A DNA stretch of 64,000 nucleotides from Sphingomonas sp. NFR15 (lineage in GTDB: Bacteria > Pseudomonadota > Alphaproteobacteria > Sphingomonadales > Sphingomonadaceae): the NCBI RefSeq assembly GCF_900103265.1, contig NZ_FMWX01000003.1, forward strand, positions 434,001-498,000, given 5' to 3'. The notes below the pieces were generated by a model. That model was not told the origin of the DNA. It saw nothing but the letters and a program-made list of their open reading frames with translations, and ran no database searches. This document shows, one piece after another, positions 33,577-45,334 of the stretch. The stretch's first letter is position 1; every line of letters starts with the position of its first letter. The position numbers and the translations under genes were made by a program.

Positions 33577-34839
33577 CTAGGCGATCAGCAGCCCCGCCAG
33601 CGCCGCCGACATCAGGTTGGCGAGGCTGCCCGCCGCGAGCGCGCGCAGGCCGAGCTTGGCGATCATCGGTCGCTGGTTGGGGGCGAGGCTGCCGGTCGAG
33701 GCCATCTGGATCGCGATCGAGCTGAAATTGGCGAACCCGCACAGCGCGAACGTGACGATCGCGACCGTCCGCGGGCTGAGCCCCCGCATCTGCCCCATGT
33801 CGGCGAAAGCGACGAATTCGTTGAGCACCACCTTGGTGCCGAGCAGTCCACCCGCCGCCGCCGTCTCGCTCCACGGCACGCCGAGCAGGTACATCACCGG
33901 CGCGAGCACGGTGCCGAGCAGCGACTGGAAGCTGAGACCCTTCAGCCCGAACCAGCTCCCCACCTCGGCGAGCAGCCCGTTGGCGCACGCCACCAGCGCG
34001 ACGAACGCCAGCACCATCGCGCCGACCGCGACGGCGATCCGCACGCCGGTCTGCGCGCCCATCGCGGCGGCCATGATGATGTTGGCGGCGCGCTCCTCCT
34101 CGGCGGCGACTTCGGCGACACGCACGGCCTGCTCCTCGCGGTCGTCGCCGAGCGGCAGTTCGCCGTCCTCGAACGGCGCATCGGGCATGATGATCTTCGC
34201 CATCAACAATCCGCCCGGCGCGGCCATGAACGACGCCGCGAGCAGGAACGGCAGCGATCCCGGCCCGAGCAGGGCGGCATAAGCGGCGAGGATCGTCCCC
34301 GCCACGCCGGCCATGCCGACCGACATCACCGCGAAGAGCTGCGAGGGGGTGAGCGTGGCGAGATACGGGCGGATCACCAGCGGCGCCTCGCTCTGCCCGA
34401 CGAAGATGTTCGCGGCCGCGCACAAAGATTCGACCTTGGAGACGCCGGTCACCCGCTCGATCGCGCCGCCGATCCAGCGCACCACGAGCTGCATGATGCC
34501 GACATGATAGAGCACCGCGACCAGCGCCGCGAAGAAGATGATCACCGGCAGCGACGAGATCGCGAAGGCATGGCCGAACTTGGGGTCGGTGGCGAGATCG
34601 CCGAAGATCACGCGCGTGCCTTCGCCGGCATAGCCGAGCAGCGCGGAGACGGCGGCGGACATGCCGTAGATCGCCGCCTTGCCGGCCGGAACGTAGAGCA
34701 CCAGCACCGCGATTGCGACCTGCAGCGCGAACGCCGCCCCGACCACGCGCGGGCGGATCGCACGGCGGTTGGTGGAAAGCGCGAGCGCGATCAGGAGGAT
34801 AACGGTAATACCGGCAAGGCCGATCAGGAATTTGGTCAT
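33577..34839 (-). CDS. Concentrative nucleoside transporter (CNT/NupC family)
   Basis: 420 residues of mostly membrane helices. Conserved motifs: NIFVGQSEAPLVIRPYL (the CNT QxEAPL nucleoside-contact loop), GVAGTILAAYAALLG, and KVVLNEFVAFADM near the end with GFANFSSIAIQMASTGSLAPNQ, all typical of CNT proteins. It imports nucleosides with Na+ or H+. A short soluble segment EEQAVRVAEVAAEEERAA lies mid-protein. ATG 34839 chosen over ATG 34857. Confidence 0.9.
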   Translation of the reverse strand: MTKFLIGLAGITVILLIALALSTNRRAIRPRVVGAAFALQVAIAVLVLYVPAGKAAIYGMSAAVSALLGYAGEGTRVIFGDLATDPKFGHAFAISSLPVIIFFAALVAVLYHVGIMQLVVRWIGGAIERVTGVSKVESLCAAANIFVGQSEAPLVIRPYLATLTPSQLFAVMSVGMAGVAGTILAAYAALLGPGSLPFLLAASFMAAPGGLLMAKIIMPDAPFEDGELPLGDDREEQAVRVAEVAAEEERAANIIMAAAMGAQTGVRIAVAVGAMVLAFVALVACANGLLAEVGSWFGLKGLSFQSLLGTVLAPVMYLLGVPWSETAAAGGLLGTKVVLNEFVAFADMGQMRGLSPRTVAIVTFALCGFANFSSIAIQMASTGSLAPNQRPMIAKLGLRALAAGSLANLMSAALAGLLIA

Positions 34840-35022
34840 GCGTGTCTTCGCGCCCATCGTGCGGCGGCCGCCCCCCGGGCGCCTGCTGTTCGCGGCGCAC
34901 CATACAGGGCGAAGGCGCGCACGCCAGAGCCTAACGAAATGCGCCCGCTCAGCCCCGGTTCAGCCGCGAGCGCGCTTTGATCCGCGGCGGAATGCCGCTA
35001 CGGTGCGACACACTGCCCTTCG

Positions 35023-36390
35023 ATGGATGGAAATATCCGCTTGATGCCCCGCGTTCCCGGTTCCCGTGCCTTTCTGCAAGCCACTGCGATCGCCGCCGTC
35101 CTCGCGATCGTTCCGCTCGGCACCGGCGCGATGGCGGCGGTGGACACCAGCGCCTATCGCGAGATCTCCGTGTTTATGGAGGTGTTCAACCGCGTGAAGG
35201 CGGAATATGTCGACAAGGTCGACGACAAGACGCTGGTGAAGGGCGCGATCGACGGGATGCTCGCCGCGCTCGATCCGCACAGCAGCTTCGAGACCGGGCT
35301 CGATTACGACAATTTGCGCATCCAGACCACCGGCAGCTACGGCGGGCTTGGGCTCACCGTCACGATGGAGGACGGCGCGGTCAAGGTGATCGCCCCGCAG
35401 GAGGATACGCCGGGCTGGCGCGCGGGCGTCAAATCGGGCGACTATATCACGCATATCGACGGCAAGTTGATCTTCGGCGACACGCTCGACGAGGCGATCG
35501 CCAAGATGCGCGGCAAGCCCGGCACCAAGATCACGCTGACCTTGCAGCGCCCCGGCGCGTCCGATCCGATCATCGTGACGATGGTGCGCGAACAGATCGT
35601 CCAGAAGCCGGTCAAATGGTCGGTGAAGGGCGATATCGGCATCATCAACATCAACACCTTCTCCGAACATACCGGCGACGCCGTCCATGCCGCGATCCTC
35701 GGCATCGACAAGCAACTCGGCCACCAGCCGACCGGTTATGTCGTCGACCTGCGCGACAATGGCGGCGGGCTTCGCGACGAGGCGGTCGCGGTCGCCGACA
35801 ATTTCCTGTCGTCGGGCGTGATCGTGTCGCAGCGCGGGCGCGACCGCAGCGATGTCGAGACCTTCTATGCCGAGAGCTATTTCAAGGGCGATCCCTCGCA
35901 CGGGCTGCCGGTGATCGTGCTCACCAACGCGGGCACCGCCTCCGCGTCCGAGATCGTGGCGGGCGCGTTGCAGGATCATCACCGCGCTTTGGTGATGGGC
36001 GAGCGTTCGTTCGGCAAGGGATCGGTCCAGACCGTCATCGACATGGGCAACAACACCGCGCTTCGGCTCACCACCTCGCGCTATTACACGCCGTCGGACC
36101 GGTCGGTGCAGGAAGGCGGGATCGAACCCGACGTGCAGGTGCCGCAGATTTCCGACCCCGATTACAAGAAACGCCCGACATTCCGCGAGGATGATTTGCG
36201 CCGCCACCTCATCAACGAAATCAAGAACGACGATTCGGTGCTGGAGCAGGACAGCAAGCCCGACCCGCGTTTCGCCGCGACCCCGGCCGAGCTGAAGGCC
36301 AAGGGCATCGACGATTTCCAGCTCGATTATGCGATCAAGACGCTCGCGCGGCTCGGCCCCGCGCCGCAGGTCGTCGCGGCGAGGCGCTGA
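35023..36390 (+). CDS. C-terminal processing peptidase, S41 family (CtpA/Prc)
   Basis: 455 residues. Signal/anchor segment (about 16-38), then a PDZ domain (about 90-175) and the S41 catalytic domain with YVVDLRDNGGGL, LTNAGTASASEIVAGAL (Ser near 307-309) and the lysine in RSFGKGSVQT. It acts in the periplasm on C-termini of proteins such as cell-wall hydrolases. Followed by dsbB after 3 bp, then coq7, suggesting one transcript. Confidence 0.92.
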   Translation: MDGNIRLMPRVPGSRAFLQATAIAAVLAIVPLGTGAMAAVDTSAYREISVFMEVFNRVKAEYVDKVDDKTLVKGAIDGMLAALDPHSSFETGLDYDNLRIQTTGSYGGLGLTVTMEDGAVKVIAPQEDTPGWRAGVKSGDYITHIDGKLIFGDTLDEAIAKMRGKPGTKITLTLQRPGASDPIIVTMVREQIVQKPVKWSVKGDIGIININTFSEHTGDAVHAAILGIDKQLGHQPTGYVVDLRDNGGGLRDEAVAVADNFLSSGVIVSQRGRDRSDVETFYAESYFKGDPSHGLPVIVLTNAGTASASEIVAGALQDHHRALVMGERSFGKGSVQTVIDMGNNTALRLTTSRYYTPSDRSVQEGGIEPDVQVPQISDPDYKKRPTFREDDLRRHLINEIKNDDSVLEQDSKPDPRFAATPAELKAKGIDDFQLDYAIKTLARLGPAPQVVAARR

Positions 36391-36393
36391 GCG

Positions 36394-36879
36394 ATGGGCC
36401 CGGATCGCTTCGCCCACGCCCGCGCGCTCGCGCTGATCGTCCCCGCCGCGCTGCTCGCCGGCGCTTATGGCTTCCAATATCTCGGGCATCTGTACCCATG
36501 CGAAATGTGCTGGTGGCAGCGCTATCCGCATTTCGCGGCGGTCGTGCTCGCGCTTGCCGCCTTCGTCGTGCCGACGCGGGCTGGCCGCCTGCTGGTGGCG
36601 TGCGCCGCGCTCGCGATCTTCGTGAGCGGCGCGATCGGCGTGTACCATGCGGGCGTGGAATATCATTGGTGGGAGGGCATCACCGCTTGCTCATCGACGA
36701 TGGCGGGGCATGGCGGCTCGGTCGATGACATGCTCGCGCGGATCATGAAGGCGCCGGTGGTGCGCTGCGACGTGCCGCAATGGACGCTGTTCGGCATCTC
36801 GCTCGCCGGGTTCAACGCACTGATCTCGATCCCGGCCGCGCTGGTGATCTTCGCATTGCTTCCGAAAGGCCAGAGATGA
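36394..36879 (+). CDS. dsbB: Disulfide bond formation protein DsbB
   Basis: 161 residues, four transmembrane helices. First periplasmic loop cysteines C36-C39 (PCEMCWWQRYPH) and second pair C99 and C125 are the redox-active sets of DsbB that reoxidise DsbA with quinone. The QR in WWQRYPH is the conserved quinone-binding Arg region. Overlaps coq7, which makes ubiquinone, by ATGA: a fitting neighbour because DsbB feeds electrons to ubiquinone. Confidence 0.9.
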   Translation: MGPDRFAHARALALIVPAALLAGAYGFQYLGHLYPCEMCWWQRYPHFAAVVLALAAFVVPTRAGRLLVACAALAIFVSGAIGVYHAGVEYHWWEGITACSSTMAGHGGSVDDMLARIMKAPVVRCDVPQWTLFGISLAGFNALISIPAALVIFALLPKGQR

Positions 36880-37412
36880 GCGGCTGGAAACCCGGTGACC
36901 CCCGCCGCGACGCGCGCTCGATGGTGCGTGTCGATCAGGCCGGCGAATATGGCGCGACGCGGATCTACGCCGGTCAGCTCGCCGTGATGGGGGACCGTAC
37001 GCCCGCCGCGCGTGCGATCGCCGGAATGGCCAACCAGGAAGAGCGGCACCGCGCGTTCTTCGACGCGATGATCGTCGCGCGCGGTGTACGCCCGACGTTG
37101 CTGCAACCGTTCTGGGATGTGGCGGGTTTCACCCTCGGGGCGGTGACGGCGGCGCTCGGCCCGGAAGCGGCGATGGCCTGCACCGCCGCGGTCGAGACCG
37201 AGATCGACAAACATTATGCCGATCAACTCGACGTGCTGGGGGATTCGGACCCCGAACTGTCGGCGGCGGTGCTGGAGTTCCAGGCGGAGGAAGTCGAGCA
37301 CCGCGAGACCGCGCTCGCCTCGGGGGCCGAGGCCGCGCCGGCCTATCTGCTGCTGAGCGGGGCGATCCGGCTCGGCTGCCGCGTCGTGATCGCGGCGGCG
37401 AAACGCATTTGA
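36876..37412 (+). CDS. coq7: Demethoxyubiquinone hydroxylase (Coq7/CatA)
   Basis: 178 residues. MVRVDQAGEYGATRIYAGQL, NQEERHRAFFDA and QAEEVEHRETAL contain the two ExxH diiron motifs with the family's conserved Glu and His residues. It hydroxylates demethoxyubiquinone in ubiquinone synthesis, the Coq7-type enzyme replacing UbiF in alphaproteobacteria. ATG 36876 gives an ATGA overlap with dsbB. A longer upstream frame duplicates the dsbB 3' end and was discarded. Confidence 0.94.
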   Translation: MSGWKPGDPRRDARSMVRVDQAGEYGATRIYAGQLAVMGDRTPAARAIAGMANQEERHRAFFDAMIVARGVRPTLLQPFWDVAGFTLGAVTAALGPEAAMACTAAVETEIDKHYADQLDVLGDSDPELSAAVLEFQAEEVEHRETALASGAEAAPAYLLLSGAIRLGCRVVIAAAKRI

Positions 37413-37440
37413 CGGGCGGTGCCCGTACAGGAGTGATGCG

Positions 37441-37854
37441 ATGAAGAAGATGGTTTCGTGGGCGATGGCCGCGCTGGCGACGGCCCTGGCATCCGCGCCG
37501 ACCCATGTGGCGGCGCAGGGCAAGCAGGTTCCCTCGCTCGTCATCTATGGCGATCAGAAATGTCCGACCGACAATGACGGCAACGAGGTCGTCGTCTGTG
37601 TCCGCCGCCCGGCGAGCGAGCAGTTCCGCATCCCGAAGGAACTGCGCGACTTCAAGGTGACGCCCGAGAACGAGAGCTGGGCGGCGAAGGTCGCCGCCAA
37701 CGATCACGTCGCCGATAGCGGCATCGGCAGTTGCAGCAACGTCGGCCCGGGCGGCGCGAGCGGCTGCTTCCTGCAGAATTCGCAGATCAACCGCGCGACC
37801 AACAAGGAACGCGCGCGCGACCAGCGCGTGCTCGAATCGACCATCGGCAAGTAA
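37441..37854 (+). CDS. Secreted hypothetical protein conserved in sphingomonads
   Basis: 137 residues. Signal peptide MKKMVSWAMAALATALASAPTHVAAQ (cleavage after AAQ), mature part GKQVPSLVIYGDQKCPTDNDGNEVVVCVRRPASEQFRIPKELRD, with four cysteines (two near 41 and 53, two near 98 and 108) that could form disulfides. No enzymatic motif. It lies 28 bp after coq7 on the same strand, so it may share the transcript. Family recognised only by general resemblance to other secreted sphingomonad proteins. Confidence 0.72.
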   Translation: MKKMVSWAMAALATALASAPTHVAAQGKQVPSLVIYGDQKCPTDNDGNEVVVCVRRPASEQFRIPKELRDFKVTPENESWAAKVAANDHVADSGIGSCSNVGPGGASGCFLQNSQINRATNKERARDQRVLESTIGK

Positions 37855-37932
37855 CGTCGCGGCCGGGGGCGGTATGACGCACACGGCGGCCGTGGGGGCG
37901 CATGTTCGGCACCTGGGTGTTCGGTTGGGGGC

Positions 37933-39390
37933 ATGATGTACGCAAGACCGATGGAGCGCGGGCCGCATGGCGTCGCGCTCGTGCTGTTCGCGTTGGTGTG
38001 GTTCTCCTGCGCGTGGTTCGGCTCATGGGAGCTCAACCCCAACAACGCGACCCGGCTGTTCGCGGCGTTTTCGATCGTCGAGCGCAGCGATGCGACGATC
38101 GACCGCTTTCAGTCGCTGACGATCGACAAGGCGCGCTTCGGCGACCATTATTACATGGACAAGGCGCCGGGCATGACGCTGATGGCGGTGCCGCTCGTAT
38201 GGGCTGTCGAGAAGACCACCGGCGGGGAGACCGACACGCAGGTGATCGACGCCGCCAACCCGCGGCTGATGCGCTTCATGGCGCTGCGGCTGCGCGTGGT
38301 GGTCGCGCTTGGTGCGGCGCTGCTCACCGCCTTCGCGACGGTGCTGCTGCTCGATCTCGCCACCGGCATCACCGGTAGCCCGGCGGCGGGGCTGTATGCC
38401 GCGCTATCCTATGCGCTCGGGTCGATCGTGTGGGGCTGGTCGACGACGATGCTCGGCCATGCGCCGGTCGCGGCGCTGCTGCTGATCGCGACCTGGGCGA
38501 TCTGGCGGGGCACGAGCGGCGCGGCGGAGCTGGCGCGCTGGCGCTATCCGCTGCTGGCGGGCCTCGCGCTCGGCTGGGCGGTGGTGGTCGAATTCCAGGC
38601 CGCGCTCGGCGGCGTCGCGATCGCCGGCTGGGCGCTGTGGCGGACGCGGGACGTGGCGTGGCCGGTGCGCGGGCGCGTGCTGGCGATGGCGGTGGGGACG
38701 GGCATCGTCGCGATGCTGCCGCTGTTCGCCTATAATCTGTTCACGTTCGGCACGCTGTTCCGGCTCGGCTATCAGGGGGTGGTCGGGTTCGACGGCATGC
38801 AGCAGGGGCTGTTCGGGCTGACCTATCCCAAGCCGGAGGCGCTGTTCGGCATCCTGTTCGGGGTGCGGCGCGGGCTGCTCTGGGTGTCGCCGGTCATCAT
38901 TCTGGGCACGGTCGGGATCGCCGGGATGATCCGCACGCGCGAGACGCGCGATCTAGGCGTGCTCGCGGCGGTGGTGATCGCGATCGTGCTGATGGTCAAC
39001 GCCTCCTACGTCTATTGGGACGGCGGCGCGTCGATCGGCCCGCGTCATTCGGTGCCGGCGATCCCGTTCCTCGCGATCGGGCTGGCGGTGCTGTGGGCGC
39101 GCTGGCGCGGGGCGGGGCGGCGTGCCGCGCTGGTCGCGCTGCTGGTGGTTTCGGTGGCGATCAATCTGATGATCGCCTCGACCGACATCTTCGGTTCGGA
39201 AGCCTATGCCGATCCGCTGTGGAGCCGCACGATCGTCGCGATGTTCCTGCCCGGCAATCTCAGCACGATCCCGAGCGACTTCTTCGGCTGGAGCGCGTGG
39301 CGCGGCTTCTTCCTGTATCTCGACGTCGCCGTGCCGCTGCTGGTGCTGCTGATCGTGTGGACGCGCGCAGCGGAGCGCCAGACGAGATAG
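37933..39390 (+). CDS. GT-C-like polytopic membrane protein
   Basis: 485 residues with about eleven hydrophobic segments. The first large extracytoplasmic loop has ERSDATIDRFQSLTIDKARFGDHYYMDKAPGMTLMAVP, resembling the catalytic-loop pattern of GT-C glycosyltransferases (Asp-rich, then YxxKAPG) such as ArnT/GT39-like enzymes that use lipid-linked sugars. A second conserved-looking loop is NASYVYWDGGASIGPRHSVP. Substrate unknown; could modify LPS, capsule or glycolipids. The sequence is not close enough to name. ATG 37933 or 37936 can serve as start. Confidence 0.7.
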   Translation: MMYARPMERGPHGVALVLFALVWFSCAWFGSWELNPNNATRLFAAFSIVERSDATIDRFQSLTIDKARFGDHYYMDKAPGMTLMAVPLVWAVEKTTGGETDTQVIDAANPRLMRFMALRLRVVVALGAALLTAFATVLLLDLATGITGSPAAGLYAALSYALGSIVWGWSTTMLGHAPVAALLLIATWAIWRGTSGAAELARWRYPLLAGLALGWAVVVEFQAALGGVAIAGWALWRTRDVAWPVRGRVLAMAVGTGIVAMLPLFAYNLFTFGTLFRLGYQGVVGFDGMQQGLFGLTYPKPEALFGILFGVRRGLLWVSPVIILGTVGIAGMIRTRETRDLGVLAAVVIAIVLMVNASYVYWDGGASIGPRHSVPAIPFLAIGLAVLWARWRGAGRRAALVALLVVSVAINLMIASTDIFGSEAYADPLWSRTIVAMFLPGNLSTIPSDFFGWSAWRGFFLYLDVAVPLLVLLIVWTRAAERQTR

Positions 39391-39395
39391 GTTCG

Positions 39396-39466
39396 CCGTT
39401 CGTGCCGAGCAAAGTCGAGGCACCTCCGCTCCGGGCGCGTCCCTGGACTTCGCTCGGGACGAACGG
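39396..39466. repeat. Dispersed inverted repeat, family B
   Basis: CCGTTCGTGCCGAGCAAAGT ... ACTTCGCTCGGGACGAACGG with a GC-rich loop, between the convergent GT-C-like gene and DedA gene. One arm has substitutions relative to the other. Confidence 0.75.
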
Positions 39467-39474
39467 AGCGGGTT

Positions 39475-40104
39475 TCAGCCTCGTTTCATTCCCCGTATCC
39501 GGTGCCAGACGAAGAACGCCACCGCCGCCAGCAGCACGCCCGCGATCGCCACGTCGGCGCTGTGGAACGCCGCCTTCACGCGCGGGTCGCTGTCCCATTT
39601 CTCGCCGAGCGTCGCGCCGAGCCAGGCCAGCGCGAAGCACCACGGCCATGAGCCGATGAAGGTGTAGAGGTGGAATGGCACCAGCGGCATCCGTGCGACG
39701 CCCGCCGGAAAGGCGATGAACGAACGGATCAGCGGCAGCAACCGCGCGATCAGCACCGCCGGGCCGCCAAAGCGCGCGAAGAACCGGTCGGCGGTGTCGA
39801 GTTCGCCCGGCCCGACGAGCACGTACCGGCCCCAGCGCTCGGCGAGCGGGCGGCCGCCGTGCCTGCCGATCTCATAGCCGACGATCGAACCGAGGTTGCA
39901 GCCGATCGCCCCCGCCGTCGCGACGAGCAGCAGGTTCAGTTCGCCCTTCCAGACCAGATAGCCCGCGAACGGCATGATGATCTCCGAGGGCAACGGGATG
40001 CACGCCGATTCGATCGCCATCAGCAGCGCGATGCCGAGATAGCCGCCGCTCGAGATGATGGCGATGATGATGGTGGCTAGAAAGCCGAGTATCTTTTCGA
40101 TCAT
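39475..40104 (-). CDS. DedA family membrane protein
   Basis: 209 residues. AIESACIPLPSEIIMPFAGYLV (the DedA E-x-x-x-x-P-x-P-x-E motif), GSIVGYEIGRHGGRPLAERWG and the FARFGGPAVLIARLLPLIRSFIAFPAGVARM (conserved F-x-R-x-x-P-x-x-R) identify a DedA protein. These act as undecaprenyl-phosphate or phospholipid flippases in E. coli and others. Divergent from rpiA with a 123-bp gap that shows no clear motif. Confidence 0.88.
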   Translation of the reverse strand: MIEKILGFLATIIIAIISSGGYLGIALLMAIESACIPLPSEIIMPFAGYLVWKGELNLLLVATAGAIGCNLGSIVGYEIGRHGGRPLAERWGRYVLVGPGELDTADRFFARFGGPAVLIARLLPLIRSFIAFPAGVARMPLVPFHLYTFIGSWPWCFALAWLGATLGEKWDSDPRVKAAFHSADVAIAGVLLAAVAFFVWHRIRGMKRG

Positions 40105-40227
40105 GCCATCGCTCTGCCCCGAACATGGCGCATCTCGCCAGTGTAAAAACGTTGCTGGCGCTGGCGGCGGATGGAAATTCACGGTCGCCTGCCCTACGTC
40201 TGCGCCGCGAACGTGCGAAAGGCCGGT

Positions 40228-40908
40228 ATGAACGCGGACGAAGACAAGCGCGGGGCGGCCAACGCGGCGGTCGGCGAGATCGCTGACGGCATGCTCGTCG
40301 GGCTCGGCACCGGATCGACCGCGGCGTTCGCGATCGCGCGGCTCGGCGAGCGCGTGCGAGCGGGGCTGCGGGTGCGCGCGGTCGCCACCTCGCTGCGCAG
40401 TCTGGAACAGGCCCGCGCGGCCGGTATCGACACGCTCGACTTCGCCGACGTCGCCGCCACCGATCTCGCGATCGACGGCGCCGACGAGATCGACGCGCGG
40501 CTCCACGCGATCAAGGGCGCGGGTGGGGCGATGCTGCGCGAGAAGATCGTCGCAGAATCCGCCGCGCGGATGATTGTCATCGCCGATGGATCGAAGCGCG
40601 TCGCCGCGATCGGCGCCGCCAAGCTGCCGGTCGAGGTGCTGCCATTCGCGCGCAGCTTCGTCACGCGCCGGGTGGCCGATCTCGGCGCGGCGGTGACGGT
40701 GCGCGGCGGCGCGGCGGCGCCGTTCCGTACCGATCAGGGCAATCTCGTGCTCGACTGCCGCTTCGCCGCGCTGGGCGATCCTTTCGCACTCGCCGAGGCG
40801 CTGGCGGCGATCCCCGGGGTGCTCGGCCACGGCCTCTTTCTTCGTGAAATTGATAGCGCTATCATCTGCGAACAAGGGCAGGTGACACGGATCGACCGGC
40901 CCGTGTAG
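40228..40908 (+). CDS. rpiA: Ribose-5-phosphate isomerase A
   Basis: 226 residues. MLVGLGTGSTAAFAIARLGE, ATDLAIDGADEIDARLHAIKGAGGAMLREKIVA and VIADGSKRVAAIG are the standard RpiA motifs, with the catalytic Asp/Glu/Lys in DGADEID and KGAGGAM. Interconverts ribose-5-phosphate and ribulose-5-phosphate. ATG 40228 follows GAAAGG; the upstream ATG 40171 is less likely. Followed by tkt-tal-gnd on the same strand after a 109-bp gap. Confidence 0.93.
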   Translation: MNADEDKRGAANAAVGEIADGMLVGLGTGSTAAFAIARLGERVRAGLRVRAVATSLRSLEQARAAGIDTLDFADVAATDLAIDGADEIDARLHAIKGAGGAMLREKIVAESAARMIVIADGSKRVAAIGAAKLPVEVLPFARSFVTRRVADLGAAVTVRGGAAAPFRTDQGNLVLDCRFAALGDPFALAEALAAIPGVLGHGLFLREIDSAIICEQGQVTRIDRPV

Positions 40909-41017
40909 GGAAGATCATGACGCAGCCGGATCGTTCGAGCGCGAAAATTCGAGCGACCGTCACGCAACCACATCAGCGCGATGGCGTTAGCCGTTGACGA
41001 CAAGAAAGGTCTTTTGA

Positions 41018-43102
<2,085 letters not shown>

Positions 43103-44227
43103 ATGAGTCTCCTCAAGGATCTCGCAAGCCACGGCCAGGCGGTGTGGCTCGATTTCGTCGATCGCAAGTTCCTCGAGGCGGGTGGCCTCAAGAAGCTCGT
43201 CGAGGAAGATGGCCTGACCGGGGTCACCTCTAATCCGTCGATCTTCGAAAAGGCGATGGGCTATGGCGACGCCTATGACGCCACGCTCGCCGAATATGAC
43301 AGGCAGCATCCCGGCGCGGCGACGATGGACCGCTACGAAGCGCTCGCGATCCTGGACATCCAGGCCGCCGCCGAGACGCTCGCGCCGGTCTATGAGGCGA
43401 CGCAGGCCAAGGACGGCTATGTCAGCCTGGAAGTGTCGCCCTATCTCGCCAACGATACCGACGCGACGATCGCCGAGGCGCAGAAACTGTGGGCGGCGGT
43501 CGATCGCCCCAATCTCATGATCAAGATCCCCGGCACCCCGGCGGGCGTGCCCGCGATCGCCGCGACGATCGCCGCGGGCATCAACGTCAACGTGACGCTG
43601 CTGTTCTCGAACTCGGCCTATCAGGCGGTCGCGCTCGCCTATGTCGAAGGTCTCGAACAGCGCGTCGAGCAGGGTTTGCCGATCGACCGGATCGCCAGCG
43701 TCGCGAGCTTCTTCGTCAGCCGCATCGACAGCAAGATCGACGACAAGATCGACGCGCGCATAAAGGCCGGCGATCCCGAGAGCGAGGCGCTCAAGGCGAT
43801 TCGCGGCAAGGTCGCGATCGCCAACGCGAAGCTCGCCTATGACTGGTTCCTCGAGTTCAACAAGAGCGCGCGCTGGCAGGCGCTCGCCGCCAAGGGCGCG
43901 CAGGTCCAGCGGCTGCTGTGGGCCTCGACCGGGACGAAGAACCCGGATTATCCCGACACGCTGTATCTCGACGAGCTGATCGGGCCGGACACGGTCAACA
44001 CCGTGCCGCCCAAGACGATGGACGCGTTCCGCGACCACGGCACGCCCGCCAACACGCTCGGCACCGACATCGCCGGCGCGCGGCACGTTCTGTCCGAGGC
44101 CGAGCGGCTCGGGCTAGATCTCGACGGCGTCACCGAAACGCTGGTCGAGGAGGGCGTCGCGTCCTTCTCCAAGGCGTTCGACGATCTGCTCGGCGCGATC
44201 GCGAAGAAGCAGCCGGCGGACGCATAA
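43103..44227 (+). CDS. tal: Transaldolase
   Basis: 374 residues, the longer class. GVTSNPSIFEKAM at the N-terminus and PNLMIKIPGTPAGVPAI (Schiff-base lysine in MIKIPGT) are diagnostic; LLFSNSAYQAVALAYVEGLEQR is the transaldolase signature 2 region. Transfers a dihydroxyacetone unit from sedoheptulose-7-phosphate. Its ATG begins immediately after the tkt stop codon, so the two are co-translated. Confidence 0.94.
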   Translation: MSLLKDLASHGQAVWLDFVDRKFLEAGGLKKLVEEDGLTGVTSNPSIFEKAMGYGDAYDATLAEYDRQHPGAATMDRYEALAILDIQAAAETLAPVYEATQAKDGYVSLEVSPYLANDTDATIAEAQKLWAAVDRPNLMIKIPGTPAGVPAIAATIAAGINVNVTLLFSNSAYQAVALAYVEGLEQRVEQGLPIDRIASVASFFVSRIDSKIDDKIDARIKAGDPESEALKAIRGKVAIANAKLAYDWFLEFNKSARWQALAAKGAQVQRLLWASTGTKNPDYPDTLYLDELIGPDTVNTVPPKTMDAFRDHGTPANTLGTDIAGARHVLSEAERLGLDLDGVTETLVEEGVASFSKAFDDLLGAIAKKQPADA

Positions 44228-44247
44228 CCGGCTGCCGCATGACCCTA

Positions 44248-44322
44248 TTCCCCCGCGAAAGCGGGGGACCAGAGCTGGCCGCGCGGCGTTTGTTGCTGTG
44301 GACCCCCGCCTTCGCGGGGGAA
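44248..44322. repeat. Dispersed inverted repeat, family C
   Basis: TTCCCCCGCGAAAGCGGGGG (44248-44267) and CCCCCGCCTTCGCGGGGGAA (44303-44322), nested palindromes around a GC-rich centre, between tal and gnd. Such an element may act as a terminator or stabiliser in the pentose-phosphate transcript. Confidence 0.7.
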
Positions 44323-44350
44323 CGGTGTTCAGAATCGTAGGAGTATCCTC

Positions 44351-45334
44351 ATGAAGATCGGTATCATCGGCCTCGGCCGGATGGGCGGCAACATCGCGCG
44401 GCGGCTGATGCGCGCCGGCCATGAGGCCGTCGTGTTCGACCGGGACGAGAAGGCGGTCGCGGCGCTGGTCGCCGACGGGGCGGTCGGCGCCTCCTCGCTC
44501 GCCGACATGCAAGGCAAGCTCGCCGATCCGGCGATCTACTGGGTGATGCTCCCGGCGGGCGGCCCGACCGAACAGACCGTGGCGGCGCTCGCCGAGCAAT
44601 GCGGTCCCGGCGGCATCATCATCGACGGCGGCAACAGCTTCTACAAGGACGACATCCGCCGCGCCAAGGCGCTTGCGGAAAAGCAGGTCCATTACGTTGA
44701 CGTCGGCACCTCGGGCGGCGTCTGGGGGCTGGAGCGCGGCTATTGCATGATGGTCGGCGGCGACCCGGAGACGATCAAGACGCTCGATCCGATCTTCGAA
44801 GCGCTGGCGCCGGGCATCGGCACGATCCCGCGCACGCCGGGCCGCGACAACGACAAGGAAGATCCGCGCGCCGAACTGGGCTATATCCATGCAGGGCCGG
44901 CGGGTGCGGGCCATTTCGTCAAGATGGTCCACAACGGCATCGAATACGGGCTGATGCAGGCATATGCCGAGGGCTTCGACATCCTCAAGGGCAAGTCCTC
45001 CGAGCATCTGCCCGAGGACGAACGCTTCGATCTCAACCTCACCGACATCGCCGAAGTCTGGCGGCGCGGCAGCGTGATCTCGTCGTGGCTGCTCGATCTC
45101 ACCGCGATCGGTCTCGCCAAGGATCAGATGCTCGATCATTTCTCGGGCAATGTCGCCGATTCGGGCGAAGGCCAGTGGACGATCGACGCGGCGATGGAAG
45201 AGAAGGTGCCGGCGAACGTGCTGAGTGCGGCGCTGTACGCACGCTATCGCAGCCGCGTCGAGCATACGTTCGGCGACAAATTGCTGTCGGCGATGCGCTT
45301 CGGCTTCGGTGGCCACGTCGAAATGCCGCAATGA
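44351..45334 (+). CDS. gnd: 6-phosphogluconate dehydrogenase, decarboxylating (short form)
   Basis: 327 residues, the short YqeC/GndA-like class. Rossmann motif [16 protein letters not shown] (G-x-G-x-x-G), [17 protein letters not shown] (substrate-binding), [19 protein letters not shown] and [26 protein letters not shown] with the catalytic lysine. It makes ribulose-5-phosphate, CO2 and a reduced coenzyme. Zwf and pgl are not in the window. Overlaps the following HAD phosphatase by ATGA. Confidence 0.92.
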   Translation: MKIGIIGLGRMGGNIARRLMRAGHEAVVFDRDEKAVAALVADGAVGASSLADMQGKLADPAIYWVMLPAGGPTEQTVAALAEQCGPGGIIIDGGNSFYKDDIRRAKALAEKQVHYVDVGTSGGVWGLERGYCMMVGGDPETIKTLDPIFEALAPGIGTIPRTPGRDNDKEDPRAELGYIHAGPAGAGHFVKMVHNGIEYGLMQAYAEGFDILKGKSSEHLPEDERFDLNLTDIAEVWRRGSVISSWLLDLTAIGLAKDQMLDHFSGNVADSGEGQWTIDAAMEEKVPANVLSAALYARYRSRVEHTFGDKLLSAMRFGFGGHVEMPQ